64,000 bases of DNA from Halalkalibacter oceani (GCF_040544555.1 NZ_JBEPKD010000005.1:1-64000), one strand, 5' to 3'; positions 50,568 to 59,337 are shown, counted from the first letter of the stretch. Notes: a model not told the origin generated them from the letters alone. Program-made: numbers and translations.

Positions 50568-51299
50568 TTAACCATGTTTCCAGATAACTTTAACTTGATG
50601 CTCATTGCCTTTTAGACATGCTACGTCTATCACAGATCCATCTGCTAGCTCAAACTGTCTTACATCTTCATCACTTAACACAGCGGCATGTGGAGCTTCA
50701 CCAAGCTTTATTTTACCCAGCTCTAAACTTTCTTCTATTACAAACATTGCGCCTTGTTTTTGAACAACGCATTTATTCCATTGAATCCGATCATCATTCT
50801 CTCCATTTCCTCTTTCTGCAAGAGAATAATTAAATTTCCGACTGTCCTTTTGATATGGCTCAGCAAATACATAGTCACCATGCTTTAAATCTAGCTGTCT
50901 GACAATTGATTCTGGGATAAACGCTTCAATTTCTGGAATGAAAGCTCCTCTAATCTTTCTTTCTATTTTGTACTTTTGAGTTTCTGAATCGGTTTCGTCT
51001 ACTGCATCTTCATGTTGTTCTTTTATAACAAATCCAGAAAAATCTTCGTTATTACTATTTAATAGAAAATCCATTTCCTTATCAGTAACAAAATCTTTGC
51101 AGGTTGTTCCTAAATCACAAGGTCTTGAAGTATTTTTTGATGCCTTTTTATGGTCTGCATATTTTTTGATTGCAGTAAGCAACTCTATCTGATGTTCTAA
51201 TTGCTGACTGGGATTTTCATCCGCTATATTTATTAGATCAATCGAATCTTTCATTTCCTTTTTAAGCAAATCTAACATTTCTAAATATATTTCCGTCAT
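50568..51299 (-). CDS. Hypothetical protein with AbrB/SpoVT-like C-terminal strand pattern (243 aa)
   Basis: The start is set at MTEIYLEMLDLLKKEMKDS because AGGAGTGG precedes it. The N-terminal half is helical. A conserved-looking IRGAFIPEIEAFIPESIVRQLDLKHGDYVFAEPY resembles the swapped-hairpin regulators, and a beta-rich end follows. The function is unknown. Confidence 0.55.
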   Translation of the reverse strand: MTEIYLEMLDLLKKEMKDSIDLINIADENPSQQLEHQIELLTAIKKYADHKKASKNTSRPCDLGTTCKDFVTDKEMDFLLNSNNEDFSGFVIKEQHEDAVDETDSETQKYKIERKIRGAFIPEIEAFIPESIVRQLDLKHGDYVFAEPYQKDSRKFNYSLAERGNGENDDRIQWNKCVVQKQGAMFVIEESLELGKIKLGEAPHAAVLSDEDVRQFELADGSVIDVACLKGNEHQVKVIWKHG

Positions 51300-51408
51300 T
51301 ATTTCCACTCCTATAATCGCATCTCTTGGTGATTTATTCATGTAGTATTGTACACGATTTATGGAGTTTATAGTATAGTTTTGTTTACGTTGTTATGAAA
51401 CGATGCTT

Positions 51409-51630
51409 TTATTTGACTTTCTTTACTTTAACTCTACTGTTCATGCCCTGCACTTCTAAATAAAAAACACTGCCCTCTTGGAACACTTTTACATTTGGAC
51501 GATATTGGTAATTGTATTGATATTTATACTCATCTTGTTGAAATATTCTCCCGTTAGTTAATTCAAAAAAAGTATCACGGTTTTTATATCCTCTACAAGC
51601 ACCTTTAATTTGAGCTTCACAAAATAACAT
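51409..51630 (-). CDS. Hypothetical protein (73 aa)
   Basis: The start is MLFCEAQIKGACRGYKNRD (SD GAGGAGAGGG). Tyr-rich beta strands. The function is unknown. Confidence 0.55.
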   Translation of the reverse strand: MLFCEAQIKGACRGYKNRDTFFELTNGRIFQQDEYKYQYNYQYRPNVKVFQEGSVFYLEVQGMNSRVKVKKVK

Positions 51631-51662
51631 TTTAATCCCTCTCCTCACATAAAATGATTATT

Positions 51663-51821
51663 TCATCTTATAATTTCCAATTCGGTAGCCTTAGTCCAAA
51701 ATCCATTCAAGCTTGCTGGCATTATCAAATAATAGCCATCCACTGTCATACCCTTAACTACACCTTCGATATCTTGATAATATCCAGTCGTTACTTTTAC
51801 CCTTCTATCCATTAGGTTCAT
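51663..51821 (-). CDS. Small KOW/SH3-like protein (52 aa)
   Basis: MNLMDRRVKVTTGYYQDIEG, VVKGMTVDGYYLIMPA and FWTKATELEII form an intact frame of 52 codons with a small beta-barrel pattern. SD GGAGCTG. The function is unknown. Confidence 0.5.
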   Translation of the reverse strand: MNLMDRRVKVTTGYYQDIEGVVKGMTVDGYYLIMPASLNGFWTKATELEIIR

Positions 51822-51886
51822 TTTTTCAGCTCCAGTCAATAACTAATAATTCCAATCTCTTTCAGACTTGAAATATCATTATCGAC

Positions 51887-52600
51887 TTAATCATATTTCT
51901 TTTCAGGATTTTTAAAGCTTTCTGAAGAAGAAAGTGTTGTTCCAGTAACTCTTCCTCTCTTTTTCCAAGTATCCCCTTCTTTAAGCTTATACTCTCTGTA
52001 CCTCTTGGTTTCTTTTTGGAATACAAACTTTTTTGGATCATGAAGGAGATTGTACATCTTATCGACAAACTTGATATCTAACTCCTTTTCTTTTTCTTCT
52101 GTCTTTATGCAATATGCTTTAATAACTTCTTCAATTCCTTCGCGACTATCTAGTAGTGACAATTGTCCTCTCAACTCTAAGAGAGTTTTTAGGGCTTTAA
52201 TGTAATATGTAGTCTCCCTCTTAGTTGGTATCCCTTTGACTATTTCAGGAAAATCATTTCTAATCTTTAATATTAAACTCAATTCTTTTTCCGCATTCGA
52301 GAAAAACACTTGACTATCTTCTAAAGTTTCCGTCCCATTTAAAACTACAAATCTTTTTATGCATTCTGTGCCTACTTTTAGAATAGCGTTGGTATTTCGA
52401 TTTACAATAGCCCAATTCCCCCTGTAATTACGAGCACCACACAACTCACAATGTTCAGAGAAATCTGCCGAATCAGAAGGGACAGATCCTTCAAGATCCC
52501 ATTCTGTTTTTGCTTCCTCGAAGTCATTGGAAAGACTGTGTTGCAAAATATTAGAAATAACTAAAGGTCTTGGATCTGATTTAGGTTCACTTTGATTCAT
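51887..52600 (-). CDS. Zinc-motif phage protein (237 aa)
   Basis: HCELCGARNYRGNWAIVNR with a distant VGTECIKRFVV forms a Cys-based zinc motif. The rest is helical with a basic end. Similar Cys-motif proteins occur in Firmicute phages without a known role. SD GAGGG. Confidence 0.6.
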   Translation of the reverse strand: MNQSEPKSDPRPLVISNILQHSLSNDFEEAKTEWDLEGSVPSDSADFSEHCELCGARNYRGNWAIVNRNTNAILKVGTECIKRFVVLNGTETLEDSQVFFSNAEKELSLILKIRNDFPEIVKGIPTKRETTYYIKALKTLLELRGQLSLLDSREGIEEVIKAYCIKTEEKEKELDIKFVDKMYNLLHDPKKFVFQKETKRYREYKLKEGDTWKKRGRVTGTTLSSSESFKNPEKKYD

Positions 52601-52725
52601 GACTATCCCTCATTTCAATTGAGTATATAGTATATTATACTCAAAATTTCCATTGTTTGAAATATTAAGAGGGGTGAAACACTCCTTATTTTTGAATCAT
52701 GATTACCTTTAATCAAACTGACATT

Positions 52726-52908
52726 TCAACTAGATTTATGACTGTCTTTATATTCACTAACTGACATTTCTTTTAACTTTAATATATTGTATTTGTCCAA
52801 TAAACCAAGCAATTCTCTCGGTTCTAAATGATCAATTGAACCAATATCAACCTTATCGATAATTAATCTCTCGTCAATTCCTCTATTAACCCACGTAACT
52901 TCTTTCAT
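52726..52908 (-). CDS. Hypothetical protein (60 aa)
   Basis: The start is MKEVTWVNRGIDERLIIDK (SD AAGGAG). The function is unknown. Confidence 0.55.
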   Translation of the reverse strand: MKEVTWVNRGIDERLIIDKVDIGSIDHLEPRELLGLLDKYNILKLKEMSVSEYKDSHKSS

Positions 52909-52935
52909 ATTATCACACTCCTTCAAATAGATATT

Positions 52936-53205
52936 TTATTCAGCTTTTTTATTCACAAAGTAGAGAAATAATTCTTCAATTTCTAGAATGTTCTCTTCAA
53001 TATTACCTTCATTGTTATTAATAAAAGCTAAAGCCTCTGTATAAGGTTCTCCATCAAACGGGGGAGACACTGCTGTTAAATTGTCAATTGGTACTCCATA
53101 AGCTCGTATAGCTTCATCAACCTCCCTTGATAACCTGTGAGCTTTCGCTTGTGCTTTTGCATATTGCCGCAGCTTCTGTTTAATTTCATATGGCATTGCT
53201 TTCAT
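52936..53205 (-). CDS. Hypothetical protein (89 aa)
   Basis: A helical N-terminus (KQKLRQYAKAQAKAHRLSREV) and an acidic C-terminus. The function is unknown. Confidence 0.55.
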   Translation of the reverse strand: MKAMPYEIKQKLRQYAKAQAKAHRLSREVDEAIRAYGVPIDNLTAVSPPFDGEPYTEALAFINNNEGNIEENILEIEELFLYFVNKKAE

Positions 53206-53237
53206 ATTTAAATTTCACCTACTTTATAAGTTTGCGT

Positions 53238-53684
53238 TCAATTTTTACTTTCTAGCATATGATCCCATCTATACTCATAAGGAAAACCAATAAAAGAACT
53301 TTCAAACTTCTTTACTCCTGCCTCTTTTAGTTTTTCTTTTGTCCACACAGGCTTATTATTTAAGAAATGTCCTAATGTACTGAATCCATCATTATCGCCC
53401 ATGTAAAACATTTGATTTAAGTACTGAGAGTTTTTTACATCTTTAACTAAGATTGCAGTTTCAATTTGAAATACTCTTCCTACACCACTAGAAATGTCAT
53501 CTTCTTCTAATGGATAGCCAGTTAAGTTAGCGAAAACCACAACTTCTTCATTTTCATACATCTCAAAATAGTAATCGAAATTATTATCATTGAATTTATT
53601 CTCTATGATTAACTGGTCAATGTCATTAATTTTCATCTCACTAAGCTTTTCTATATATTCAACTTCAATCTCTGGCAGTTTCAT
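53238..53684 (-). CDS. Hypothetical acidic protein (148 aa)
   Basis: A mostly beta acidic protein with YYFEMYENEEVVVFANLTGYPLEEDD and FYMGDNDGFSTLGHFL. SD GAGAGAG. The function is unknown. Confidence 0.6.
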   Translation of the reverse strand: MKLPEIEVEYIEKLSEMKINDIDQLIIENKFNDNNFDYYFEMYENEEVVVFANLTGYPLEEDDISSGVGRVFQIETAILVKDVKNSQYLNQMFYMGDNDGFSTLGHFLNNKPVWTKEKLKEAGVKKFESSFIGFPYEYRWDHMLESKN

Positions 53685-53690
53685 ATGAGT

Positions 53691-53969
53691 TTACTCTCTC
53701 CTTTTCGCATTAGAGCTTTCCTCTATAGTGTCTATTCTAAATTCGTATTCATTCACACGTTTATAATACATAAATCTGTTGTAGTCATCTCCCCAGTAAT
53801 ATCTACCTAAGACTTTTCCATTTTCCCAAACTTCTACATAGTAATCATCTATACTATGATTGTCATCATGTATAGAGGCTATTGCTTTTTCGAGATCAGT
53901 TCCTGCATAGATTGTTCTAGTTGGCTCATGCATATCCACTTCAAAAATTCCCAAATACACCTTCGTCAT
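53691..53969 (-). CDS. Hypothetical protein (92 aa)
   Basis: The protein has KVYLGIFEVDMHEPTRTIYAG and YYVEVWENGKVLGRYYWG, an alpha/beta pattern. SD GAGAAGG. The function is unknown. Confidence 0.6.
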   Translation of the reverse strand: MTKVYLGIFEVDMHEPTRTIYAGTDLEKAIASIHDDNHSIDDYYVEVWENGKVLGRYYWGDDYNRFMYYKRVNEYEFRIDTIEESSNAKRRE

Positions 53970-53998
53970 TTTATATCCTTCTCCTTAAAACTCTGATA

Positions 53999-54238
53999 TT
54001 ATCTGGCTAAAATCGATAGAGCGTTTAACTCATTTCCAATCCATTCATATTGAAATTTACTAAACAGTTGAATAGTTAACTCATAACCCTCTTCGACTTC
54101 TACAGCATCACTTATAACACCGATAGTTTTTGTTTCAAAGGTATTAGAAAGGTCTACTCTGTCTAATACAGGTTTATTTAGATAGGAAGATAGTTCACCA
54201 TCTTTTGGAACTATCGTTTTAAACTTGACAAAGCTCAT
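53999..54238 (-). CDS. Hypothetical protein (79 aa)
   Basis: Beta-rich (VKFKTIVPKDGELSSYL). Leader dyad at 54263-54276 and SD GGAGGGAGG. The function is unknown. Confidence 0.55.
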   Translation of the reverse strand: MSFVKFKTIVPKDGELSSYLNKPVLDRVDLSNTFETKTIGVISDAVEVEEGYELTIQLFSKFQYEWIGNELNALSILAR

Positions 54239-54585
54239 ATTCTCCCCTCCCTCCTTTTCTTTAAAAGTGAAATTTTATTAAATATACTGCACCACCGCTA
54301 TCTGCCTTGATTCCTTGAGGCACTACTGCTTCACTCTTTACTTTAGTCTTACTAATGCTAAATTCTACAATTGCTGTTTACATTTCTTCATCTCTCTGAA
54401 GTGAGCCTCATCTGAATTTATCATACTTACCCTCTTTCCATTTTTCTTTTGAAACCTGTAGTACGATTAACCATCCATTGCGAAATCTACATTTTTCATA
54501 TACTTGGATATATTCCTCTGACTCAGAAATGAATCTTTCCATCAAAGTGCTCCTCCTCTCACTGTAAAATCATACTTTTAAATAG
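54239..54585 (-). other. Gap region with one likely small gene
   Basis: The right part holds the 44-aa gene at 54408-54542. The left part (54280-54400) is open in one frame (IVEFSISKTKVKSEAVVPQG, ending IKFHF) but lacks a start codon, so it may be a decayed gene. It has two leader dyads (54263-54276, 54566-54579). Confidence 0.4.
54408..54542 (-). CDS. Small hypothetical protein (44 aa)
   Basis: MERFISESEEYIQVYEKCRF and LQVSKEKWKEGKYDKFR form an intact frame with strong SD GAGGAGGAG. The function is unknown. Confidence 0.55.
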   Translation of the reverse strand: MERFISESEEYIQVYEKCRFRNGWLIVLQVSKEKWKEGKYDKFR

Positions 54586-54876
54586 TTATTTCTTTCTTTT
54601 GCTTACTACTTCACTAACCCCTAATACGCCCTCTTTATCGCAAAAGATATTTGTAAAAGAAGCTTCAGTTACAGCTTCAAAAAGGTCGCTATCTATTAGC
54701 TTATTGGCGTAGTCAGCATTTTCAGATGAAATAGCCATTCCAATCCTATCATCTGTTTTACTTAATGACAGATATACTTTAAATACATAGTTCAACTTTT
54801 CTAAAGGATGCATCTCCCTCAATGTATCTGAGCTAACTGTATTAAAGCCTTTACTTTTGAAATACGGATCTGACAA
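54586..54876 (-). CDS. Hypothetical protein (96 aa)
   Basis: TTG 54876 fits SD GGAGGGTG; GTG 54885 is possible. The protein has DTLREMHPLEKLNYVFKVYLSL and FEAVTEASFTNIFCD. The function is unknown. Confidence 0.55.
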   Translation of the reverse strand: MSDPYFKSKGFNTVSSDTLREMHPLEKLNYVFKVYLSLSKTDDRIGMAISSENADYANKLIDSDLFEAVTEASFTNIFCDKEGVLGVSEVVSKRKK

Positions 54877-54957
54877 TAGAATCACCCTCCAAATTTAAAA
54901 ATGGGAAATCAGATTTTATTCTTCATTACCTTCATAAAATTCATATTTTACCAAAAG

Positions 54958-55134
54958 TTATTCACTAAGAAACCTTTCAAAGTCTTCCATCATAGTATGT
55001 AAATATGAATGTCCACCGTCCCATCCAACGCTATTCAATTCCTCTTCAAGAGCACGAAGGTTTTCTAGAAATGCCTCCGCTTCGGCTTTTTGACCATCTA
55101 AGAATCCCTTATCATACTGTTTTAACTTTGCCAT
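54958..55134 (-). CDS. Small hypothetical helical protein (58 aa)
   Basis: An intact frame: MAKLKQYDKGFLDGQKAEAE, helical, and LHTMMEDFERFLSE. SD AGGGGAACA. The function is unknown. Confidence 0.55.
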   Translation of the reverse strand: MAKLKQYDKGFLDGQKAEAEAFLENLRALEEELNSVGWDGGHSYLHTMMEDFERFLSE

Positions 55135-55169
55135 TGTTCCCCTCCTTCGCTTTAGTGTCGAATTGTGTA

Positions 55170-55406
55170 TTAAAGTTCTTCAAATTCCCTCTCCTTATCA
55201 GCAAGAAATTCTTTGTGATGCTGTAAAATAACGTCCCTCACTTCATCTTTTTTCTCTCCAATTAAATACATTTTTTGCGGCTTTGTTGCTGAGGATAAGG
55301 TGATTTCATCAGATTTAAATAACTCTTCCCAGTTTTTTATATTTAATCGTTCGGTTCTGATTATCGACTCCAGAACTTTAGCCCTTTGTAACGTTTCCAT
55401 GTCCAT
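55170..55406 (-). CDS. Hypothetical protein (78 aa)
   Basis: Helical with KVLESIIRTERLNIKNWEEL and an acidic end. It is preceded by element B (55446-55473). The function is unknown. Confidence 0.55.
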   Translation of the reverse strand: MDMETLQRAKVLESIIRTERLNIKNWEELFKSDEITLSSATKPQKMYLIGEKKDEVRDVILQHHKEFLADKEREFEEL

Positions 55407-55445
55407 TTTCTCTCACCTTCCTTCACAAAATCACTCTGAAATACA

Positions 55446-55473
55446 CCAGTTCGATTTTTACTTTGCTGTTATA
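55446..55473 (-). repeat. Conserved intergenic element B, copy 1
   Basis: Coding strand: TATAACAGC, 15 bases, CTGG (23 nt from CAGC to CTGG). It begins 4 bases after the stop of the gene at 55479. Confidence 0.75.
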
Positions 55474-55478
55474 CATAA

Positions 55479-55784
55479 TTATACCATTTCAGCCATTCGC
55501 TCAGTTAGCCCTTTATTCAAATTAACGCCCTCTAAATTCATCTTTTTTGTATATGTAAATCCTTCTTCTAAGTCTGCTTCTACGCATTCTTTATATTTCA
55601 ATCCTCTATAGCTTTCATCATTAAACGGTATCTTATATAAATAACCCTCTACAAAATCATAAGCTCGTTCCTCAGTTTTAAATGACTCTACTGGCATGGA
55701 TGAGAACTCCATATAGACATCATAATATCCATGTGCCTCTACAACCTTAGTATTATTAATATTAGCAATTTGCTCTCCTTTCAT
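55479..55784 (-). CDS. Hypothetical protein (101 aa)
   Basis: The start is MKGEQIANINNTKVVEAHG. The protein has YDVYMEFSSMPVESFKTEERAYDFV. SD GAGAGGTG. The function is unknown. Confidence 0.55.
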   Translation of the reverse strand: MKGEQIANINNTKVVEAHGYYDVYMEFSSMPVESFKTEERAYDFVEGYLYKIPFNDESYRGLKYKECVEADLEEGFTYTKKMNLEGVNLNKGLTERMAEMV

Positions 55785-55935
55785 TATTATCACCTCTCCG
55801 AATAAGTCTTTTCTTCTTTCTTGAATTAGCCACTTTTACGAAGTGGTCAATTTCATTTTGATCATTTGCTTCAATAGCATTATTATATAATTCAATTTGT
55901 TTATCTGTTAAATATTCGACCACTTCTTCACTCAT
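55762..55935 (-). CDS. Hypothetical protein (57 aa)
   Basis: The start is MSEEVVEYLTDKQIELYNN (SD TAGGTG). It overlaps the next gene and has a basic C-terminus. The function is unknown. Confidence 0.5.
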   Translation of the reverse strand: MSEEVVEYLTDKQIELYNNAIEANDQNEIDHFVKVANSRKKKRLIRRGDNNERRANC

Positions 55936-55967
55936 ATTTATCACCTAATTATTTTATATTTGTTTAT

Positions 55968-56192
55968 TCATCCGCACACTCGAAATGATTTTCTTGCTTC
56001 AGCTACTTCCATCATACGCATTAAGACATCTACAAAATCACTATCTGACCTTGAATGATCTTCATAAGCCATAGCAAGTTCTAACTGCTCTTTTGGTGTC
56101 AAATAAAACATTAATCCGTTAAACTTTTCATAAGTTTCAATATATTCATTATACGCATCGATTTCAATTTTCATCTCATCAACACTCATCTT
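55968..56192 (-). CDS. Hypothetical helical protein (74 aa)
   Basis: The start is MSVDEMKIEIDAYNEYIETY (SD AAGGGGGAG). Helical. A promoter and element B lie upstream. The function is unknown. Confidence 0.55.
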   Translation of the reverse strand, partial: KMSVDEMKIEIDAYNEYIETYEKFNGLMFYLTPKEQLELAMAYEDHSRSDSDFVDVLMRMMEVAEARKSFRVCG

Positions 56193-56219
56193 CTCTCCCC
56201 CTTGCAATTTATTTCCTTA

Positions 56220-56290
56220 AGTTAATAATAACATGGTTTCCACATCCTAACAATAAAAATCTTAACATAATTTAATTTATTTTATTTACA
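56220..56290 (-). promoter_or_regulatory. Promoter with A/T box
   Basis: On the minus strand, -35 TTGTTA and -10 TATTAT have a 17-base spacer (about 56222-56252). The A/T box (56264-56288) lies upstream, directly after element B copy 2. Confidence 0.5.
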
Positions 56291-56295
56291 AAATT

Positions 56296-56323
56296 CCAGT
56301 TCGAATTTTCGTTCGCTGTTATA
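56296..56323 (-). repeat. Conserved intergenic element B, copy 2
   Basis: TATAACAGC overlaps the stop codon of the gene at 56319 (the TAA is inside it). The inner sequence CGAACGAAAATTCG can pair partly with itself. The 23-nt spacing is conserved. Confidence 0.78.
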
Positions 56324-56786
56324 CGGTTTCGCGCTGTCTAATATCATTCAAAATTTCGTCTTTAGATCTTCTTACTCCAATTTCATTTATAACTTGAATT
56401 CCCAGAGAAGTAAAAACTTCTTCGAGAATAGGGAAGTCAACTTCATCATACGAAAACTTTCCATCGGTCGATGCATTTTGAATGTTGCTTAATAAACGTT
56501 TCAATAAATCATCCTTACTAATTCGACCGTCAACCATCCAAGCACTATAGAAGATATTACCAATAAATTTTCTTAATTTTATTTCTTCCATAAGCTTCAA
56601 ATCGATCATTTTTTGATAAATATCAACTACCATACTCAGGATATTATATTTATCAATATGATTTACTGGAATGTCATATAATTCAGAAGCAAAATACTTT
56701 AAGTCTTGATCATAGTTAATTCGTCCGAAGTGTCCTTTGGTGTATAATATAAGCTGCTTTTCAAAATGATTAAGTTCTGTTTTCAT
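56319..56786 (-). CDS. Hypothetical phage protein (155 aa)
   Basis: A helical protein with NHFEKQLILYTKGHFGRINYDQDL and FIGNIFYSAWMVDGRISKDDLLKRL, a pattern seen in several Firmicute phages. The function is unknown. SD AAAGGGTGG. Confidence 0.65.
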   Translation of the reverse strand: MKTELNHFEKQLILYTKGHFGRINYDQDLKYFASELYDIPVNHIDKYNILSMVVDIYQKMIDLKLMEEIKLRKFIGNIFYSAWMVDGRISKDDLLKRLLSNIQNASTDGKFSYDEVDFPILEEVFTSLGIQVINEIGVRRSKDEILNDIRQRETV

Positions 56787-56799
56787 GTTACACCACCCT

Positions 56800-57030
56800 T
56801 TAACTATATTTATTTTTAATTTCTACCATAACTAACATTGCATAGGTGAAATAGGATTTATCACCGAACATTTTATACAGCGTCATATAATCATTATATT
56901 TATCAAGAAGATCATCAATGCAGTGATTGTTAGATAGTTCAAGTTTAATTATCATATCAGCATTCACCAGCCTCATAATTTTATTAATTTGCTCCTGAGA
57001 AAAAGCTTCTGGTTTATTATAGTTATTCAT
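56800..57030 (-). CDS. Hypothetical helical protein (76 aa)
   Basis: Helical, with EAFSQEQINKIMRLVNADMII. The leader dyad is at 57055-57068. The function is unknown. Confidence 0.55.
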   Translation of the reverse strand: MNNYNKPEAFSQEQINKIMRLVNADMIIKLELSNNHCIDDLLDKYNDYMTLYKMFGDKSYFTYAMLVMVEIKNKYS

Positions 57031-57069
57031 TTTTAAGCTCCTATCTGCCTTCTTAAAATCAGCATTTTA

Positions 57070-57213
57070 TTAAGTTTCATAGTCTCCACCTAAAATTTCA
57101 TCTTTGGTGAATATAGGCAAAATCCATAGCAACCAATATGTAGTACTTTTTCTTTTCTGTTTTCCATAATATCCAACCTTTTTAAAATAATATTTTTCAG
57201 TCTTTCTTATCAT
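57070..57213 (-). CDS. Small basic protein with membrane segment (47 aa)
   Basis: The start is MIRKTEKYYFKKVGYYGKQK (SD AAAGGAG). A basic head and TYWLLWILPIF follow. The function is unknown. Confidence 0.5.
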   Translation of the reverse strand: MIRKTEKYYFKKVGYYGKQKRKSTTYWLLWILPIFTKDEILGGDYET

Positions 57214-57226
57214 GTTATCAACTCCT

Positions 57227-57445
57227 TTAAAGTTTTTTAATGCCAATAAATTCATCTGGATAAATATATTCACTTAAATATCTTTCTTTATCCCATACAT
57301 CCAATCTGTCATAACCCAGCCCTTCATTCTCTACTTCTCTAACTTCCACTATGTCACCGTTAGACCATAGCATCTCTCCCTGTCTAATTGCATTCACATT
57401 AATAATTTTTATTTTTTCTCCTTTTTTGAAATTAGTAATTAACAT
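57227..57445 (-). CDS. Hypothetical SH3-like protein (72 aa)
   Basis: The start is MLITNFKKGEKIKIINVNAI; beta-rich with DIVEVREVENEGLGYD. The function is unknown. Confidence 0.5.
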   Translation of the reverse strand: MLITNFKKGEKIKIINVNAIRQGEMLWSNGDIVEVREVENEGLGYDRLDVWDKERYLSEYIYPDEFIGIKKL

Positions 57446-57486
57446 TTTTGTCATCCCCATTATTAAATTTAATTGAAATTACATTT

Positions 57487-57654
57487 TTATTTAAAGCTGT
57501 TCAATAAGTTAACTTTTCTTTCCGCTTCTTCACTGCTCGCATAGCTATAAGGAGAATGACCACTTTCAGTATGATAGATATGATAGGCTCCGGTTTCATC
57601 TTCAAACTCATAATACCATTCTCCAATTTTCAATTGCTCTTCTGTTAATTTCAT
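57487..57654 (-). CDS. Small hypothetical protein (55 aa)
   Basis: An intact frame: MKLTEEQLKIGEWYYEFEDE, then YHIYHTESGHSPYSYASSEE. SD GAGGAGGAG. The leader dyad is at 57670-57683. The function is unknown. Confidence 0.55.
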   Translation of the reverse strand: MKLTEEQLKIGEWYYEFEDETGAYHIYHTESGHSPYSYASSEEAERKVNLLNSFK

Positions 57655-57695
57655 TAGATCTCCTCCTCTAAAATCCCTATTTTATGTAGCTGCTG

Positions 57696-57965
57696 TTATT
57701 CAATCTCACTTACTGATTCAGTCCAAAAACAAGACCCTGTATTGTTGAAATAAATGTCAACCTTTTCATTCTTAAAGAATTGTATTAGTAAATCATAAAA
57801 ATCTGTCGTTGGGTTAATAATCTGGTCTTCCATATTCAAATATCTATCTTTAACCAACTTAATATCTACACTACTATGATTGGGGATCAGTCTTATACTA
57901 CTTCCTGACTGTTCCATTAAATTGTTAAATTCATTAATCATTTCTTTTGAAATAACGCTCATCAT
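57696..57965 (-). CDS. Hypothetical protein (89 aa)
   Basis: The protein has EMINEFNNLMEQSGSSIRLIP and YFNNTGSCFWTESVSE. SD CAGGAGGG. A partial element B (57683-57700) overlaps its stop. The function is unknown. Confidence 0.55.
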   Translation of the reverse strand: MMSVISKEMINEFNNLMEQSGSSIRLIPNHSSVDIKLVKDRYLNMEDQIINPTTDFYDLLIQFFKNEKVDIYFNNTGSCFWTESVSEIE

Positions 57966-58032
57966 TATTCCCTCCTGTTTTATCCAATCATTTTGATTAT
58001 ACTATGTCTTGAATATGTTCACATCGATAATT

Positions 58033-58060
58033 TCAGCAATAGTATGTAGCTGCTGTTATA
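58033..58060 (-). repeat. Conserved intergenic element B, copy 3
   Basis: TATAACAGC, 15 bases, CTGA. CAGCA at one side pairs with TGCTG at the other. It lies 15 bases after the stop of the gene at 58076. Confidence 0.7.
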
Positions 58061-58075
58061 CACTTAATGATCGAA

Positions 58076-58273
58076 CTATTCATTAACCTTTTTAAACCTT
58101 CCATTAATGTACATTTCTTCTCTTACATATCTTCTTGCTGATTGATACGAGGGAAACCAAAGGGCGTTTGTTGTTGAATCACTCCAATGGTTAGTGCAGA
58201 TTGTAAAAAAGTCTTTTCTTACTTCTGTTATCGTGACAGTTTCTCTATCAGTTTCAATTCTCCATTTATTCAA
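58076..58273 (-). CDS. Hypothetical protein (65 aa)
   Basis: Aromatic-rich, with NHWSDSTTNALWFPSYQSARRYVREEMY. TTG start behind AAAGGGTG. The function is unknown. Confidence 0.5.
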   Translation of the reverse strand: MNKWRIETDRETVTITEVRKDFFTICTNHWSDSTTNALWFPSYQSARRYVREEMYINGRFKKVNE

Positions 58274-58336
58274 TTTTTACACCCTTTCTTAATGAACATA
58301 ATCACTCTTATGTTCAATTACTATAAAATGATTCTT

Positions 58337-58798
58337 TTAATTAAATTGCTCAGACTTCTTTTTAACTGTTAAAATAAACTCTCCTGCAACTCCTTGCTCG
58401 TAAAAATAATTTTCAAAATCATCTAAGGTGTCAATTAATGTCATAATCATATGTTGTTCAGGCAACATTTCTATTTCAAATTTTACATGTCCTTCATCAT
58501 TCATTTCAATATAATATACACTTCCCGAAGCTTTATAATGCATCATGGTATATTCTACTTCAGGAAAACGTTGCTCGATAATGTCTTTTGTTCTAAAATC
58601 AAAAGTATGAATACAAGCAACCATTGCTTGCTCTAAAATGTCATTAAAAGTGACTTTTTCTTTATCTATTTCCAAGAATCCTATTACATCTGCAACTTGT
58701 TCATAAACCCCATCACTTAGATTATAGATGTAGTTTTCCTCAAAATTATTTCTAGCATATTTTTGAATCATTTCTTCACGGCTCATTAGTTTATTCAT
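58337..58798 (-). CDS. Hypothetical acidic protein (153 aa)
   Basis: The protein has YIYNLSDGVYEQVADVIGFLEID and VYYIEMNDEGHVKFEIEML, ending in a Lys-rich tail. SD AGGAGGGG. The function is unknown. Confidence 0.6.
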   Translation of the reverse strand: MNKLMSREEMIQKYARNNFEENYIYNLSDGVYEQVADVIGFLEIDKEKVTFNDILEQAMVACIHTFDFRTKDIIEQRFPEVEYTMMHYKASGSVYYIEMNDEGHVKFEIEMLPEQHMIMTLIDTLDDFENYFYEQGVAGEFILTVKKKSEQFN

Positions 58799-58822
58799 TA
58801 ATACCCCTCCTGATTTTAGATG

Positions 58823-59059
58823 CTATTCACCCGAAAACCAATCGTCTTCATCAACTATTTTAAAAACTCTGTCTACATCTGTTATTTCTAATGCCGTGAT
58901 TATTGTATTGAGCGTATCTATCTTGATTGTCGTTCTTTTCATGTTCACAAGCTCACTAATCTTGGGCTGCGTAATGCCTGTTAACTGACTTAGTTGAGCT
59001 TGTGTCATGTTTTTCTCATAAAGTATTTCTTTGAGGCGCAATTTAACTTTTAAGTTCAA
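58823..59059 (-). CDS. XRE-family regulator (78 aa)
   Basis: MTQAQLSQLTGITQPKISELVNMKR is a clear XRE helix-turn-helix, followed by an acidic end (VDEDDWFSGE). It may repress the right early block. TTG start behind AAGGGGAG. Confidence 0.82.
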   Translation of the reverse strand: MNLKVKLRLKEILYEKNMTQAQLSQLTGITQPKISELVNMKRTTIKIDTLNTIITALEITDVDRVFKIVDEDDWFSGE

Positions 59060-59065
59060 TAATTG

Positions 59066-59284
59066 TCACTCCCCTTCGAAATATCTCTTAGCTGCTTCGA
59101 AAAAGAATTTTTCTGGCAGGGCATATAAAGGAAAGTCAAATCCTTGTAAATTATATTGCTCATGAATTTTTCTAGTTAAGCCGTCGTTTAAAATTCCGGT
59201 CTTTTTCCATTCCACTAATTCGTCGTAAGCCGCTTTTAGTTGCTTGTCTGTTAATGCTGCAATAAACTCCTCTAAATGTTTCAT
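59066..59284 (-). CDS. Hypothetical helical protein (72 aa)
   Basis: A helical protein with LTDKQLKAAYDELVEWKKTG. It lies between two element-B-linked neighbours. The function is unknown. Confidence 0.55.
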   Translation of the reverse strand: MKHLEEFIAALTDKQLKAAYDELVEWKKTGILNDGLTRKIHEQYNLQGFDFPLYALPEKFFFEAAKRYFEGE

Positions 59285-59306
59285 TATTATAATTCCTCCT
59301 TAAATT

Positions 59307-59334
59307 CCAGCGATTAAAAGACTTCGCTGTTATA
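59307..59334 (-). repeat. Conserved intergenic element B, copy 4
   Basis: ATAACAGC, 15 bases, CTGG; CAGCGA pairs with TCGCTG. The SD (AAGGAGG) of the gene at 59284 follows 5 bases later. Confidence 0.75.
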
Positions 59335-59337
59335 TGA

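Noticed and set aside
55440..56323. Idea that elements at 55446 and 56296 (CGAAC-like) are LexA boxes
   Set aside because: The CGAAC-N4-GTTCG pattern is not complete, and the exact match is to element B instead.
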